A stretch of DNA of 64,000 bases from Bacteroides graminisolvens DSM 19988 = JCM 15093 (GTDB lineage Bacteria > Bacteroidota > Bacteroidia > Bacteroidales > Bacteroidaceae): positions 372,001-436,000 of the forward strand of contig NZ_ATZI01000001.1 in the NCBI RefSeq assembly GCF_000428125.1, in the 5' to 3' direction. Numbering within the stretch: the stretch's first letter is position 1; each line of letters starts with the position of its first letter. Under the pieces are notes generated by a model. It saw only the letters and a program-made list of their open reading frames with translations, did not search any database and was not told the DNA's origin. Shown here in pieces: positions 44,556 through 54,355 of the stretch. Position numbers and translations under genes: made by a program.

Positions 44556-46361
44556 ATGATGTATTTCCGAGGAAAAAGAAGTCGTGGCATGGCCGGACTG
44601 ATACGAAATAGTTTTCTATCACTGAGTTGTCTGGTACTGCTCTCTTGTTTTCTTAATGCTTGTTCGCCGGCTGGGAAAATTAAAGGTCGGAGATCGGAAT
44701 CCCTCACTCAAACAAGTGTGCTTTCTTTGGATATGCAGCGTAAATATAATTATTATTTTCTTGAGGCTGCCCGCCTCAAAGCAAAAGGACAGTACGATGC
44801 TGCTTTTGATTTATATAAACATTGTTTGGCAATTCAACCAGATGCTCCTTCTGCTTTGTATGAAATATCTCAATTCTATTTGTATTTGAAACAAGTTCCT
44901 CAGGGACAAGAGGCACTTGAAAAAGCAGTAGAAAATGATCCTCAGAATTATTGGTATTCCCAAGGTTTATCAAATCTTTACCAACAACAGGGGCAGAAAG
45001 AAAAAGCCATAAATCTCCTCGAAGACATGTATCAGCGTTTTCCGGAAAGAAGAGAATCCCTGTTCAATCTGGTCGATCTGTATAATCAAACAAAAGATTA
45101 TAAGAATGTCATTCATACGCTTGACAGGCTTGAGCAAATCATTGGTAAGAATGAACAGCTCAGCATGGAGAAGTTCCGCATTTATCTCCAAATGGAAGAT
45201 GATAAGAAAGCTTTTCAAGAAATAGAGAAGCTTGCGGAGGAATATCCCATGGATATGCGTTACCTTACTTTATTGGGTGATTTGTATCTTCAAAACGGCA
45301 AAAAGCAGGAGGCTTATAGCACTTACCAAAAAGTACTTTCCATAGAACCAGATAATGCAATGGCCATGTTTGCTTTAGCTTCCTATTATGAGCAAACTGG
45401 TCAGAAAGAACTTTATCAGCAACAGATTGATACGTTGCTGCTCAATAATCAAGTTCCTTCCGAAACCCGAGTGAATGTTATGCGGGAATTTATCGTGCAG
45501 GCAGAGCAAGAATCCAAAGACAGTACGCGCGTCATCGCTATGTTTGATCGGATGTTACGTCAAGATCCCGATGATGACCAAGTACCGATGCTTTATGCTC
45601 AATATTTATTGTCTAAAGGAATGGAAAAGGAATCTATTCCGGTGCTAAAGCTGGTATTGCAAATAGACCCTACTAATACGGCTGCACGAATGACTTTGTT
45701 GGGATCGGCTATCCGTAAAAATGATTTTCAAGAGGTAATAGGTCTTTGTGAGCCTGGTATTGAAGCCAATCCGGAATCATTAGAGTTTTATTATTATTTG
45801 GGAATTGCATATTATCAGGCTGAAAGGTTAGATGATGCGCTTGCAATATATCAAAGAGCGTTGCAACATGTTACTGCTGATAGTAAGAAAGAAGTCGTAT
45901 CTGACTTTTATAGTATGATGGGTGATATTTATCACTCAAAAGATAAAATGGCAGAGGCTTATGCAGCCTACGACTCTGCTTTGGTATACAACCCTTCAAA
46001 TATTGGAGCATTGAATAACTATGCTTATTACTTATCTGTTGAAAGAAGGGAGTTGGATAAAGCTGAAGAAATGAGTTTCAAAACAGTTAAAGCAGAGCCT
46101 AAAAATTCAACATATTTAGATACTTATGCTTGGATTCTTTTTGAGAAAGGTAACTATGCTGAAGCTCGTATTTATATCGATGAGGCCCTTAAAAATGGCG
46201 GCGAACAAAGTGATGTGATTGTTGAACATAGTGGCGATATTTATTACATGACCGGAGACGTAGAAAATGCACTTAAATTTTGGAAGAAAGCATTGGAAAT
46301 GGGCAGTAAGTCGGCTACAATAAAAAAGAAAATTGAACAGAAAAAATACATAACAGAATGA
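44556..46361 (+). CDS. TPR-repeat lipoprotein
   Basis: A 601-residue protein with a lipoprotein signal (hydrophobic LSCLVLLSCFLNAC; Cys36 is the probable lipidation site) followed by many tetratricopeptide repeats from about residue 65 to the end, such as YDAAFDLYKHCLAIQPDAPSA, NGKKQEAYSTYQKVLSIEPDN and DDALAIYQRALQHV. It should sit on the periplasmic face of the inner or outer membrane as an assembly or docking protein. It overlaps the next gene by 4 bp and forms a conserved Bacteroidota group with dut, the DUF4292 lipoprotein and the EnvC-like protein. The function is not known. Confidence 0.88.
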   Translation: MMYFRGKRSRGMAGLIRNSFLSLSCLVLLSCFLNACSPAGKIKGRRSESLTQTSVLSLDMQRKYNYYFLEAARLKAKGQYDAAFDLYKHCLAIQPDAPSALYEISQFYLYLKQVPQGQEALEKAVENDPQNYWYSQGLSNLYQQQGQKEKAINLLEDMYQRFPERRESLFNLVDLYNQTKDYKNVIHTLDRLEQIIGKNEQLSMEKFRIYLQMEDDKKAFQEIEKLAEEYPMDMRYLTLLGDLYLQNGKKQEAYSTYQKVLSIEPDNAMAMFALASYYEQTGQKELYQQQIDTLLLNNQVPSETRVNVMREFIVQAEQESKDSTRVIAMFDRMLRQDPDDDQVPMLYAQYLLSKGMEKESIPVLKLVLQIDPTNTAARMTLLGSAIRKNDFQEVIGLCEPGIEANPESLEFYYYLGIAYYQAERLDDALAIYQRALQHVTADSKKEVVSDFYSMMGDIYHSKDKMAEAYAAYDSALVYNPSNIGALNNYAYYLSVERRELDKAEEMSFKTVKAEPKNSTYLDTYAWILFEKGNYAEARIYIDEALKNGGEQSDVIVEHSGDIYYMTGDVENALKFWKKALEMGSKSATIKKKIEQKKYITE

Positions 46362-46933
46362 AAAGATCAATTTATATATTCTGTGGCATACTTACTTTGG
46401 TAATGCTTTTTACTTCCTGTAAAAGCTCTAAGCAGATTGGAATGTTACCATCGGGTGAACCATCAAACCCTTATTTGTCATCGAAAATGCAACTAACATT
46501 TCCCTATAAAGGTGATAAAATGTCTATGGGCGGTACTATGAAAATGAAGCAAAACGAACGTATCCAGCTTTCCGTGCAGTTACCAGTTATCCGGACAGAA
46601 GTGGTACGTATTGATATAACACCGGAGGAAGTGTTGTTCGTTGATCGTATGAATAAACGTTTTGTTAAAGCGACCCGTGCTGAGATGACTCCATTCTTGC
46701 CTAAAGGGAGTGATTTTGAGAAATTACAGAAACGCCTTATGGATGCTTCAAAACCGGGTGGTAAAAATGTGCTTACAGGCAAAGAAATCGGTTTGACTTC
46801 TTCAATGGCTGAAGCAAAAATCCAATTATATGATTTTTCATCCGATGAAATGAATGTTACGGCAACTGAGGTCTCTTCTAAATACGCACAAGTTGAATTC
46901 AATGATCTGATAAAACTCCTTTTTGATTTATGA
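46358..46933 (+). CDS. DUF4292 lipoprotein
   Basis: A 191-residue lipoprotein of the DUF4292 family. The signal ends in LFTSC with Cys21 as the lipidation site. The mature part looks like an all-beta, LolA/LolB-like curved sheet: KMQLTFPYKGDKMSMGGTMK, then a RTEVVRIDITPEEVLFVDRMNKRFVKATRAEM segment. By resemblance it might handle lipids or lipoproteins in the periplasm, but this is inference. It overlaps both neighbours by 4 bp. Confidence 0.82.
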   Translation: MKRSIYIFCGILTLVMLFTSCKSSKQIGMLPSGEPSNPYLSSKMQLTFPYKGDKMSMGGTMKMKQNERIQLSVQLPVIRTEVVRIDITPEEVLFVDRMNKRFVKATRAEMTPFLPKGSDFEKLQKRLMDASKPGGKNVLTGKEIGLTSSMAEAKIQLYDFSSDEMNVTATEVSSKYAQVEFNDLIKLLFDL

Positions 46934-48267
46934 GATACTTTTTAATCGCTATTATTTTATTACTTGGTACTTCAACGACTCTTTTAGCGCAATCTAACAA
47001 GCTGATTAAAGAACTTGAAAGCAAGAGAGGAGCTTTGCAAAAACAGATAGCGGAGACTGAGTCGTTGTTGAAGACAACCAAGAAAGATGTGGGCAGTCAG
47101 CTGAATGGATTGGCGGCCCTTTCCGGACAGATAGAAGAACGAAAACGCTATATTAATTCGATCAACAAGGATGTAGATGCCATTGGCGATGAACTCTATA
47201 AACTAGAAAGACAACTAGGCGTGTTGCGTAAAGATTTGGCTGATAAAAAAAAGAAATATGAATCATCTGTTCAATATCTTTATAAGAATAAATCCATTGA
47301 AGAGAAATTAATGTTTATTTTCTCAGCAGATAACCTCACCAAAATGTATAGAAGGTTACGTTATGTTCGTGAATATGCTACTTATCAACGTCTGCAAGGC
47401 GAAGAGATATTAAAAAAGCAAGAACAAATCAATCGAAAAAGAGCCGAACTTCAACAGGTAAAGGCTGCTAAAGAGTCACTTTTGAAAGAGCGTGAGTCCG
47501 AGAAAGCCAAATTGGAAGTTCAGGAAAAGGAAAAGCGTACTTTGGTAGCCAATCTGAAGAAAAAACAACAAGGACTTCAAAGTGAAATCCGTCGTAAAAA
47601 GACAGAGGCTAATCGTTTGAATGCACGTATTGATCGTTTGATTGCAGAAGAAATTGAGAAAGCTCGTAAGCGGGCTGAAGAAGAAGCTCGTCGTGAAGCC
47701 GAGGCTAGAAGGAAAGCAGCAGAAGCGAAGTCTACTTCCAAAGAGTCGGAAGCAAAAAAGTCTGATTCCCGGAAATCTAGTTCAAGTCGTAAACGTGCTG
47801 CGGAGAAACCCATGGAATCTTATTCCATGAGTCGCGAAGATAGAGAGTTGTCAGGCAATTTTGCAAATAACAGAGGACGTTTGCCGATGCCTATTTCTGG
47901 ATCATACATCATCACGAGTCATTATGGCGAATATGCTGTTGAGGGATTGCGGAATGTGAAGCTTGATAACAAAGGTATTGATATTCAAGGGAGGCCTGGG
48001 GCGCAAGCTCGTGCCATCTTTGATGGCAAGGTAGCCGCGGTATTCCAGCTGAACGGACTGTTTAATGTTCTAATTCGTCACGGCAATTACATTTCGGTAT
48101 ATTGCAACTTGTCGTCAGCTTCTGTTAAGCAAGGCGATAATGTGAGTACCAAACAGAGCATCGGACAAGTCTTTTCTGATATGAGTGATAGCGGTCGCAC
48201 GGTTTTGCACTTCCAGTTAAGGCGTGAAAAGGAGAAACTTAATCCTGAACCGTGGCTGAACCGATAA
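46930..48267 (+). CDS. EnvC-like murein hydrolase activator
   Basis: A 445-residue periplasmic protein with a signal peptide (to about 21, LLAQS), a long coiled coil (about 22-260, very rich in Lys/Glu/Arg) and a C-terminal LytM/M23 domain (about 320-445). The zinc ligands of active M23 peptidases are altered: the first His is Asn in LDNKGIDIQG (only the Asp remains) and HxH reads HFQ in VLHFQLRR. The domain is therefore probably inactive and works like EnvC, activating septal amidases through FtsEX. It overlaps the DUF4292 gene by 4 bp. Confidence 0.87.
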   Translation: MRYFLIAIILLLGTSTTLLAQSNKLIKELESKRGALQKQIAETESLLKTTKKDVGSQLNGLAALSGQIEERKRYINSINKDVDAIGDELYKLERQLGVLRKDLADKKKKYESSVQYLYKNKSIEEKLMFIFSADNLTKMYRRLRYVREYATYQRLQGEEILKKQEQINRKRAELQQVKAAKESLLKERESEKAKLEVQEKEKRTLVANLKKKQQGLQSEIRRKKTEANRLNARIDRLIAEEIEKARKRAEEEARREAEARRKAAEAKSTSKESEAKKSDSRKSSSSRKRAAEKPMESYSMSREDRELSGNFANNRGRLPMPISGSYIITSHYGEYAVEGLRNVKLDNKGIDIQGRPGAQARAIFDGKVAAVFQLNGLFNVLIRHGNYISVYCNLSSASVKQGDNVSTKQSIGQVFSDMSDSGRTVLHFQLRREKEKLNPEPWLNR

Positions 48268-48270
48268 ATG

Positions 48271-49338
48271 TTATAGGCGGAAGCCATCGAGTAGCCGATG
48301 GTATATCTCTATGGCTTCTTCCATTTCTTTTATCATGATATATTCATCAGCAGTATGCGAACGAGATGATTTACCCGGTCCCATTTTTACCGATGGGAAA
48401 TTCATTAATGCTTGGTCAGATAACGTTGGAGAACCAAAAGGAACTCTGCGGAGTTGGATGGCTCTTTGAATGAAAGGGTGCGCCATGTCAATACGCGAAG
48501 AATTTAACCTGAAAGAGCGCGCTTTAGCTTCACAAGAAATACTCCTCTCAATAATCCTGAATATTTCCTCATTTGAATAAAGTTCATTACTCCTTACATC
48601 GACGACGAATGTACATAGATCGGGTATGACGTTGTGTTGTGTCCCTGCATTAATTTGTGTCACACTCATTTTGACCGGACCTAGCAGAGGTGATTCTTGG
48701 GGAAAGTGGAAGTCACGAAACCAAGCTATGTCATTCAATACCTTGTATATGGCATTGTCTCCCTCATTGCGGGCGGCATGTCCGGCTTTGCCTTTTGCCG
48801 TTACATCAATTACCATCAAACCTTTCTCGGCTATAGCCGGATGCATCTCCGTTGGTTCTCCTACAATAGCTAAAGAAATAGGAGGCAGAGCCGGTAATAT
48901 GCTTTCAATGCCATCTTTTCCAGAGATTTCCTCTTCACAGGATGCCAAGAAAATCAGATTATAGGGTTGCTCTTTACGGCAAAGATCCAGAAACACCTGT
49001 AGTAATGTTGCCACACTTGCTCCTGCGTCATTACTCCCCAAACCGTATAATTTCCCATTTTCCTCGCGGGGGGTGAAAGGATCTTTTCTCCATCCGTTTA
49101 CCGGTTTAACCGTATCAATATGAGAATTGAGCAATAAAGTGGGCTTTTCTATTTTGAACATAGGGCTTAAACACCAAACATTGTTGCCTTTACGACCAGT
49201 TTGCATGCCAACTTCTTCTATATATTTTTGCACAAAATCGGCTACTTGATTTTCTTCTCTGCTAATAGCGGGAATGCTGATTATAGACTTCAAGAAGCTT
49301 ACAGCTTCTGCTGTCATGGTTGCGTAATCTGTTGTCAT
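48271..49338 (-). CDS. M20 family deacylase (ArgE-like)
   Basis: A 355-residue M20 metallopeptidase-fold enzyme. Both zinc-site segments are visible: LLLNSHIDTVKPV, GLGSNDAGASVATLL, the catalytic Glu pair in ASCEEEISGKDG, VGEPTEM and the distal His in KSSRSHTADEYI. The middle insertion (about 170-280) is the dimerisation lid. Family members deacylate N-acyl ornithine, citrulline or diaminopimelate; Bacteroides arginine synthesis uses succinylated intermediates, so an N-succinyl-citrulline or ornithine deacylase is a reasonable guess. The ATG at 49338 is chosen; a frame from 49398 would run through the promoter. Confidence 0.82.
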   Translation of the reverse strand: MTTDYATMTAEAVSFLKSIISIPAISREENQVADFVQKYIEEVGMQTGRKGNNVWCLSPMFKIEKPTLLLNSHIDTVKPVNGWRKDPFTPREENGKLYGLGSNDAGASVATLLQVFLDLCRKEQPYNLIFLASCEEEISGKDGIESILPALPPISLAIVGEPTEMHPAIAEKGLMVIDVTAKGKAGHAARNEGDNAIYKVLNDIAWFRDFHFPQESPLLGPVKMSVTQINAGTQHNVIPDLCTFVVDVRSNELYSNEEIFRIIERSISCEAKARSFRLNSSRIDMAHPFIQRAIQLRRVPFGSPTLSDQALMNFPSVKMGPGKSSRSHTADEYIMIKEMEEAIEIYHRLLDGFRL

Positions 49339-49355
49339 TGTTACTTGTTTTGTTG

Positions 49356-49363
49356 CAAAGATA
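49356..49363 (-). promoter_or_regulatory. -7 element of the M20 gene
   Basis: The minus strand reads TATCTTTG 17 bp upstream of the chosen ATG, which supports the shorter start. Confidence 0.5.
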
Positions 49364-49407
49364 ATTAAATGTATTGTAGTATTAACATTTAATTCCAAAT
49401 TAAACTA

Positions 49408-49415
49408 TACCTTTG
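49408..49415 (+). promoter_or_regulatory. -7 element of the acyl-CoA ligase gene
   Basis: TACCTTTG is an exact consensus match 26 bp before the start codon. No good -33 element. Confidence 0.5.
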
Positions 49416-49441
49416 TGTCTCAATTTTAAAAGAGAAAAGGT

Positions 49442-51247
49442 ATGACTAATCATCATCTGTCTGCTCTGGTTCATCATCAAGCAGAAAAGTACGGAGAAAA
49501 AATAGCCTTGAAATATCGTGATTACGATACGGCACAATGGGTATCTGTTAGTTGGAGCAACTTCTCGGATATCATCAAGAAAACAGCCGATGCTTTTGTA
49601 GCGTTGGGTATTAGAGAGGAAGAAAATGTTGCTATCTTTTCTCAAAACAAACCTGAATGTTTTTATGTTGACTTCGGAGCGTTTGCAAATAGAGCTGTTA
49701 CCGTTCCACTTTATGCAACCAGTTCGTCTTCTCAGGCACAATACATTGTAAATGATGCCGAAATTCGTTTCCTTTTTGTTGGAGAACAGCTTCAATATGA
49801 TGTGGCTTTCAGCATCCTTTCATTGTGTCCTTCGTTGCAGAAGATAGTTATATTTGACCGATCAGTGGTGAAAGACCCCAGAGATATTGCCTCTGTCTAT
49901 TTCGATGAATTTATTCAGACAGGAGAAGGGCTAACTCATTATGATACGGTGGAAGAACGTACGAAGCGAGCCTCTGAAGATGACTTGGCTAATATTCTTT
50001 ATACATCCGGTACAACGGGAGAACCTAAAGGAGTGATGATTCATCATTCTTGTTACATGGAGGTATTTCGCACCCATGATGAGCGCCTGAAGACAATGAC
50101 TGATCAGGACATCTCGATGAACTTTCTTCCGTTAACTCATATTTTTGAAAAAGCCTGGTGCTACTTGTGCATACATAAAGGTGTGCAGATTTGTGTGAAC
50201 CTTCGTCCGGCAGACATACAGACTACCATCAAAGAGATTCGTCCCACATTAATGTGCAGTGTTCCTCGTTTTTGGGAGAAAGTATATGCAGGAGTACAAG
50301 AAAAAATAGCTGAAACAACTGGTTTGAAGAAATCTTTGATGCTTGATGCGATTAAAATAGGTAAAATTCACAATGTAGACTATCTACGAGTAGGTAAGAC
50401 TCCTCCTTTACTTGTTCAGATGAAATATAAATTCTACGAGAAAACCATCTATTTGTTGCTGAAAAAAACCATTGGAATAGAAAATGGTAATTTCTTTCCT
50501 ACAGCCGGTGCTGCTATCTCGGATGAAATATGCGAGTTTGTACATTCGGTTGGGATTGATATGCTTACCGGCTATGGATTGACCGAGTCGACTGCCACTG
50601 TATCTTGTACATGGAAAACCGGTTACGAGATAGGTTCCGTGGGGGATGTGATGCCTGGATTAGAAGTGAAAATTGGCGACGAGAACGAAATTCTTCTTCG
50701 TGGTAAGACCATCACGAAAGGATATTATAAGAAAAGTGAAGCCACGGCCGCTGCAATTGACGCCGAAGGTTGGTTTCATACGGGCGATGCCGGCTATTTC
50801 AAAGATGGCCAATTGTATCTTACCGAACGCTTGAAAGATTTGTTTAAGACATCTAACGGTAAGTACATAGCCCCTCAGGCATTGGAAACGAAACTTGTTG
50901 TTGATCGCTATATTGATCAAATAGCCATTGTTGCCGATCAACGCAAATTTGTATCGGCTCTCATTGTTCCCGTGTACGGTTTTGTAGAGGAGTATGCCAA
51001 ACAAAAAGGCATTGCTTATCAAAGTCGGGCCGACTTGCTTGAAAAGCCCGAAATAATTAACTTGTTCAAAGGTCGTATTGATACTTTGCAGCAGCTGTTT
51101 GCACACTACGAACAAATTAAACGCTTTACTTTGTTGCCGGAACCATTCAGCATGGAGCGCGGAGAATTGACCAATACGCTTAAACTTCGCAGGGCAGTTA
51201 TCTCCCGAAATTATAAAGAACAGATAGATAAAATGTACGAAGAATAA
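49442..51247 (+). CDS. Long-chain fatty acid--CoA ligase
   Basis: A 601-residue AMP-forming acyl-CoA synthetase that activates fatty acids with ATP and CoA. Motifs are the P-loop ILYTSGTTGEPKGVMIHH (about 180), LTHIFEKAW, the A5 motif GYGLTESTATVS (about 378), HTGDAGYFKDGQLYLTERLKDLFKTSNGKYIAPQ (about 440) and the C-terminal GELTNTLKLRR with the catalytic lysine. It is soluble or membrane-associated. It is a single gene with its own promoter and terminator. Confidence 0.92.
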   Translation: MTNHHLSALVHHQAEKYGEKIALKYRDYDTAQWVSVSWSNFSDIIKKTADAFVALGIREEENVAIFSQNKPECFYVDFGAFANRAVTVPLYATSSSSQAQYIVNDAEIRFLFVGEQLQYDVAFSILSLCPSLQKIVIFDRSVVKDPRDIASVYFDEFIQTGEGLTHYDTVEERTKRASEDDLANILYTSGTTGEPKGVMIHHSCYMEVFRTHDERLKTMTDQDISMNFLPLTHIFEKAWCYLCIHKGVQICVNLRPADIQTTIKEIRPTLMCSVPRFWEKVYAGVQEKIAETTGLKKSLMLDAIKIGKIHNVDYLRVGKTPPLLVQMKYKFYEKTIYLLLKKTIGIENGNFFPTAGAAISDEICEFVHSVGIDMLTGYGLTESTATVSCTWKTGYEIGSVGDVMPGLEVKIGDENEILLRGKTITKGYYKKSEATAAAIDAEGWFHTGDAGYFKDGQLYLTERLKDLFKTSNGKYIAPQALETKLVVDRYIDQIAIVADQRKFVSALIVPVYGFVEEYAKQKGIAYQSRADLLEKPEIINLFKGRIDTLQQLFAHYEQIKRFTLLPEPFSMERGELTNTLKLRRAVISRNYKEQIDKMYEE

Positions 51248-51254
51248 TAGAAAT

Positions 51255-51290
51255 AAAAAAACGGCTGCTAAATGAAACAGCCGTTTTTTA
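51255..51290. terminator. Bidirectional terminator
   Basis: ACGGCTG (51261-51267) and CAGCCGT (51279-51285) with an A-run before and a T-run after form a hairpin that serves both the acyl-CoA ligase gene and the convergent M16 peptidase gene. Confidence 0.88.
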
Positions 51291-51312
51291 TTTTTATGAA
51301 GTTACATACTGA

Positions 51313-54234
51313 TTAATAACCGAATATATCTTCCGGGGTCAGTCTGATGATGGGTCCTACTTCTTTCAGTTTCTCCAAATCAAGCTCTTTCTCATCGCCA
51401 AGAATACAGTAAGTATAGGTGCGATTCTTGATCCATTTATTCTGGAAATTAACTATGTCTTTTAGTGTCATAGTCTGCACGTCATTATACAATTTAATGC
51501 GACTGTCTTCTTTCACGCCAAGGTCTTGCGCAGCAATAAAAGACCACAATACTTCGTCCTTAATAATACGTTCAGTTCTTAAACGAGCTATCAGTCCGTC
51601 TTTTGCCAATTTAAATGCCGCTTCCGACTCAGGCATTTCGTTGATAATATCGTTAAATACCTTGATTGCGTCAATCATCTTGTCATTCTGAGTTGCAATC
51701 TGAGTACGGAACATATAAGGATACTTTAAGTACGAGGGTTGTATGATCCTAGCGTTGGCAGAATAAGCAAGTCCCCTGCTTTCGCGCATTTCTTGGAAAA
51801 CAATGGAATTCATACCTCCACCGAAATATTCGTTATAAAGGTTCAATACCGGTTCCATACTTGGGTCAAACTTCTCTCCTCTGTTTGAAATCTGGCTCAT
51901 GTATATCTGTTTAGCCTCATAAGGAGCAATAAACACCTTGGTCTGATTGGTCAATTCCATCTGAAACTGATCGTTGGGTACAATTTTTGTCAATTTTCGG
52001 GGAGTATTGTGAAGCTTGTTGATGGTAGCAAGCAATTCTTTTTCGCCACTTGGTCCGTAATACAAAATACGATGCTCGTAACTGTTTTGTTGGTGTATTC
52101 TGTTAATGAGCTCTTGCGGATCCATGGCTAACAATTCTGCCTCTGAAAGCAGATTAGTAGCAGGTGATTTAGCTCCCCAAATACCATAATTTACCAATCG
52201 GTTGAAGTTTTGCGCTTGGTTTAATTTGGCATCTTTACGGGCTTTGATGATGTCTGCACTCAGGTTTTTGTAAGTATCCTTGTTTACTTGTGCGTTGGCC
52301 ATTAACTTTTCAAAAAGAGCCATAGCCTCAGGTAGGTTCTCATTCAGACCTGATAGTACAACATACGTACGTTCGTTGCCCGGCATAACTCTGAATGTAC
52401 AAGCTAAACGATAAAACTCACTTTTTATCTGCTCCGCTGTCATATCCGGAGTGCCCAAGTAAGACATGTATTGGAATGCAATACCTAGAGCCTTATCATT
52501 GTTATTGCCCATGTCAAACAAGTAGAGCAATTGGAAAAGATCATTGCTTGTGTTTTGTTTGTATAGTACAGGAATACCCGTTTTAGCTTTCAACTGTTTT
52601 AAATCCGTTGTGAAGTTTAAGAAGACCGGGCTCATTGGTTCTACTTTACTTTCTTGTATCTCTTTCAAGAAGGGGCTTACGGCATCGCGATTCATTACTA
52701 TCGGTGTGATGGCAGGTTTCGACATTTTCTTTTCATTCGGATCCTGTCCGCGTTTCTTGTAAATGACAGCGCAATTATTCTCGTTCAAGTACTTATTGGC
52801 AAAAGCAACAATTTCAGACTTAGTAAGTTTTGACATGCGTTCTAAAGCAGTCACTTCATCAGCCCAATTACTACCGTTGATAAATGAATTAACAAACATT
52901 TGAGCACGTGATTCATTTTTCTCGAGCTGTTGCATTAAGCCCAGCTTGAAATTGTTGATGTTAGCTTCGAGCATTTTTTCATCGAAGTCACCGGCACGCA
53001 ACTTTTTAATTTCCTCTAGCAGCAAGCCTTTCACCTCATCGAGTGTTTGTCCCTGTTTAGGACGACCCTGCATTAAAAGCACGCTATAATCGGCCATGTC
53101 GAGCGGATAGCAATAAGCCGACAAGGCCTTTTGTTGCTGATTAATGTTCAGGTCAATCAATCCGGCTTTGTCATTGTATAATATCTGAGAAACAATCTGT
53201 AACGTTTCGTATTCCTTGCTGGCAGCTCCGGGGAAACGCCATGCCAGCGTGATATTTTCAGCATCCGGACCTAGTATCTCTTTGACAACCGGAGCGGTTA
53301 GCGCCTCTTCCTTAGCTAAATTCAGCTTGGGTAAGCTCATGTTAGGCGTCATGTGCCCGAAATACTTATCAATGGTGACAATCATCTTGTCCGGATCAAA
53401 GTCGCCCGACAGACAGATTGCTATATTGTTAGGTACATACCAAGTTTTTTTGTAATTCTTTATGTTAGTGATGGATGGGTTCTTCAAATCCTCTTGTGTA
53501 CCTAAAACAGTTTGCGTCCCATACGGGTGGTGAGGGAATAAAGAAGCCAAAACGGCCTCGTATACTTTTCTCGGATCGCGGGTGAGCGACATGTTTTTCT
53601 CTTCGTAAACCGTTTCTAACTCAGTGTGGAAACCGCGTATTACATTGTTTTCGAAACGATCGGCTTGTATCTTAGCCCAGTTTTCAATTTGATTGGAAGG
53701 TATGTCTTCAGTGTAAACCGTCATATCAAAACCGGTATATGCATTGGTCCCATTTGCTCCGATAGCCGCCATTAGTTTGTCGTACTCATTGGGTATAGCG
53801 TATTTTGAAGCCTCGTATGACAAGCTGTCAATTGTGTGATAGATGGCTTTACGCTGCGCTTCGTCTTTCGTTTTGCGATACACCTCAAATTGTTGCTCTA
53901 TGGCATCAAGTAGTGGTTTCTCGGCGGCATAATTTTGTGTTCCAAATTTCTCGGTACCCTTAAACATCAGGTGCTCAAAATAATGAGCGAGTCCGGTCGT
54001 TTCTGCCGGATCATTTTTTCCGCCTACGCGGACTGCAATAAACGTTTGGATACGTGGTGTCTCTTTGAATACAGTCATGTACACCTTCAATCCGTTATCG
54101 AGAGTGTAAATACGCGCATTCATCGGGTCATTTGGAACAGTCACGTAGCGATAATCTTTTTGATTGGCGCTACTATAGCCGGTAAAGCACAATAGTGCAA
54201 CCAGCAAGCAGAATAGTTTGATACTTTTCTTCAT
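51313..54234 (-). CDS. M16 family zinc peptidase (pitrilysin type)
   Basis: A 973-residue secreted metallopeptidase with a signal peptide (MKKSIKLFCLLVALLCFTGYSSA). It contains four M16 domains in one chain. The inverted zinc motif H-x-x-E-H is at 84-88 (HYFEHLMFKGT), with the third ligand in TVYEEKNMS about 80 residues later. The second half lacks the motif and completes the substrate chamber. Such enzymes degrade small peptides in the periplasm. An exact -7 element lies 30 bp upstream. A single gene, divergent from prfB. Confidence 0.92.
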   Translation of the reverse strand: MKKSIKLFCLLVALLCFTGYSSANQKDYRYVTVPNDPMNARIYTLDNGLKVYMTVFKETPRIQTFIAVRVGGKNDPAETTGLAHYFEHLMFKGTEKFGTQNYAAEKPLLDAIEQQFEVYRKTKDEAQRKAIYHTIDSLSYEASKYAIPNEYDKLMAAIGANGTNAYTGFDMTVYTEDIPSNQIENWAKIQADRFENNVIRGFHTELETVYEEKNMSLTRDPRKVYEAVLASLFPHHPYGTQTVLGTQEDLKNPSITNIKNYKKTWYVPNNIAICLSGDFDPDKMIVTIDKYFGHMTPNMSLPKLNLAKEEALTAPVVKEILGPDAENITLAWRFPGAASKEYETLQIVSQILYNDKAGLIDLNINQQQKALSAYCYPLDMADYSVLLMQGRPKQGQTLDEVKGLLLEEIKKLRAGDFDEKMLEANINNFKLGLMQQLEKNESRAQMFVNSFINGSNWADEVTALERMSKLTKSEIVAFANKYLNENNCAVIYKKRGQDPNEKKMSKPAITPIVMNRDAVSPFLKEIQESKVEPMSPVFLNFTTDLKQLKAKTGIPVLYKQNTSNDLFQLLYLFDMGNNNDKALGIAFQYMSYLGTPDMTAEQIKSEFYRLACTFRVMPGNERTYVVLSGLNENLPEAMALFEKLMANAQVNKDTYKNLSADIIKARKDAKLNQAQNFNRLVNYGIWGAKSPATNLLSEAELLAMDPQELINRIHQQNSYEHRILYYGPSGEKELLATINKLHNTPRKLTKIVPNDQFQMELTNQTKVFIAPYEAKQIYMSQISNRGEKFDPSMEPVLNLYNEYFGGGMNSIVFQEMRESRGLAYSANARIIQPSYLKYPYMFRTQIATQNDKMIDAIKVFNDIINEMPESEAAFKLAKDGLIARLRTERIIKDEVLWSFIAAQDLGVKEDSRIKLYNDVQTMTLKDIVNFQNKWIKNRTYTYCILGDEKELDLEKLKEVGPIIRLTPEDIFGY

Positions 54235-54263
54235 AAAATATATTGTAAATTAAGTTGTTACGA

Positions 54264-54271
54264 CAAAGATA
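54264..54271 (-). promoter_or_regulatory. -7 element of the M16 gene
   Basis: The minus strand reads TATCTTTG 29 bp before the M16 start. Confidence 0.5.
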
Positions 54272-54318
54272 TTTATTAATTCATAGAAATGCTGTTTTTA
54301 TGCTGCTAAAAAAATAGT

Positions 54319-54326
54319 TATATTTG
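54319..54326 (+). promoter_or_regulatory. prfB promoter -7 element
   Basis: TATATTTG is an exact match 29 bp before the prfB ATG. A -33 TTG is not clear. Confidence 0.5.
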
Positions 54327-54355
54327 CAGCGAGAATAAACAATTAAATTTTATTT

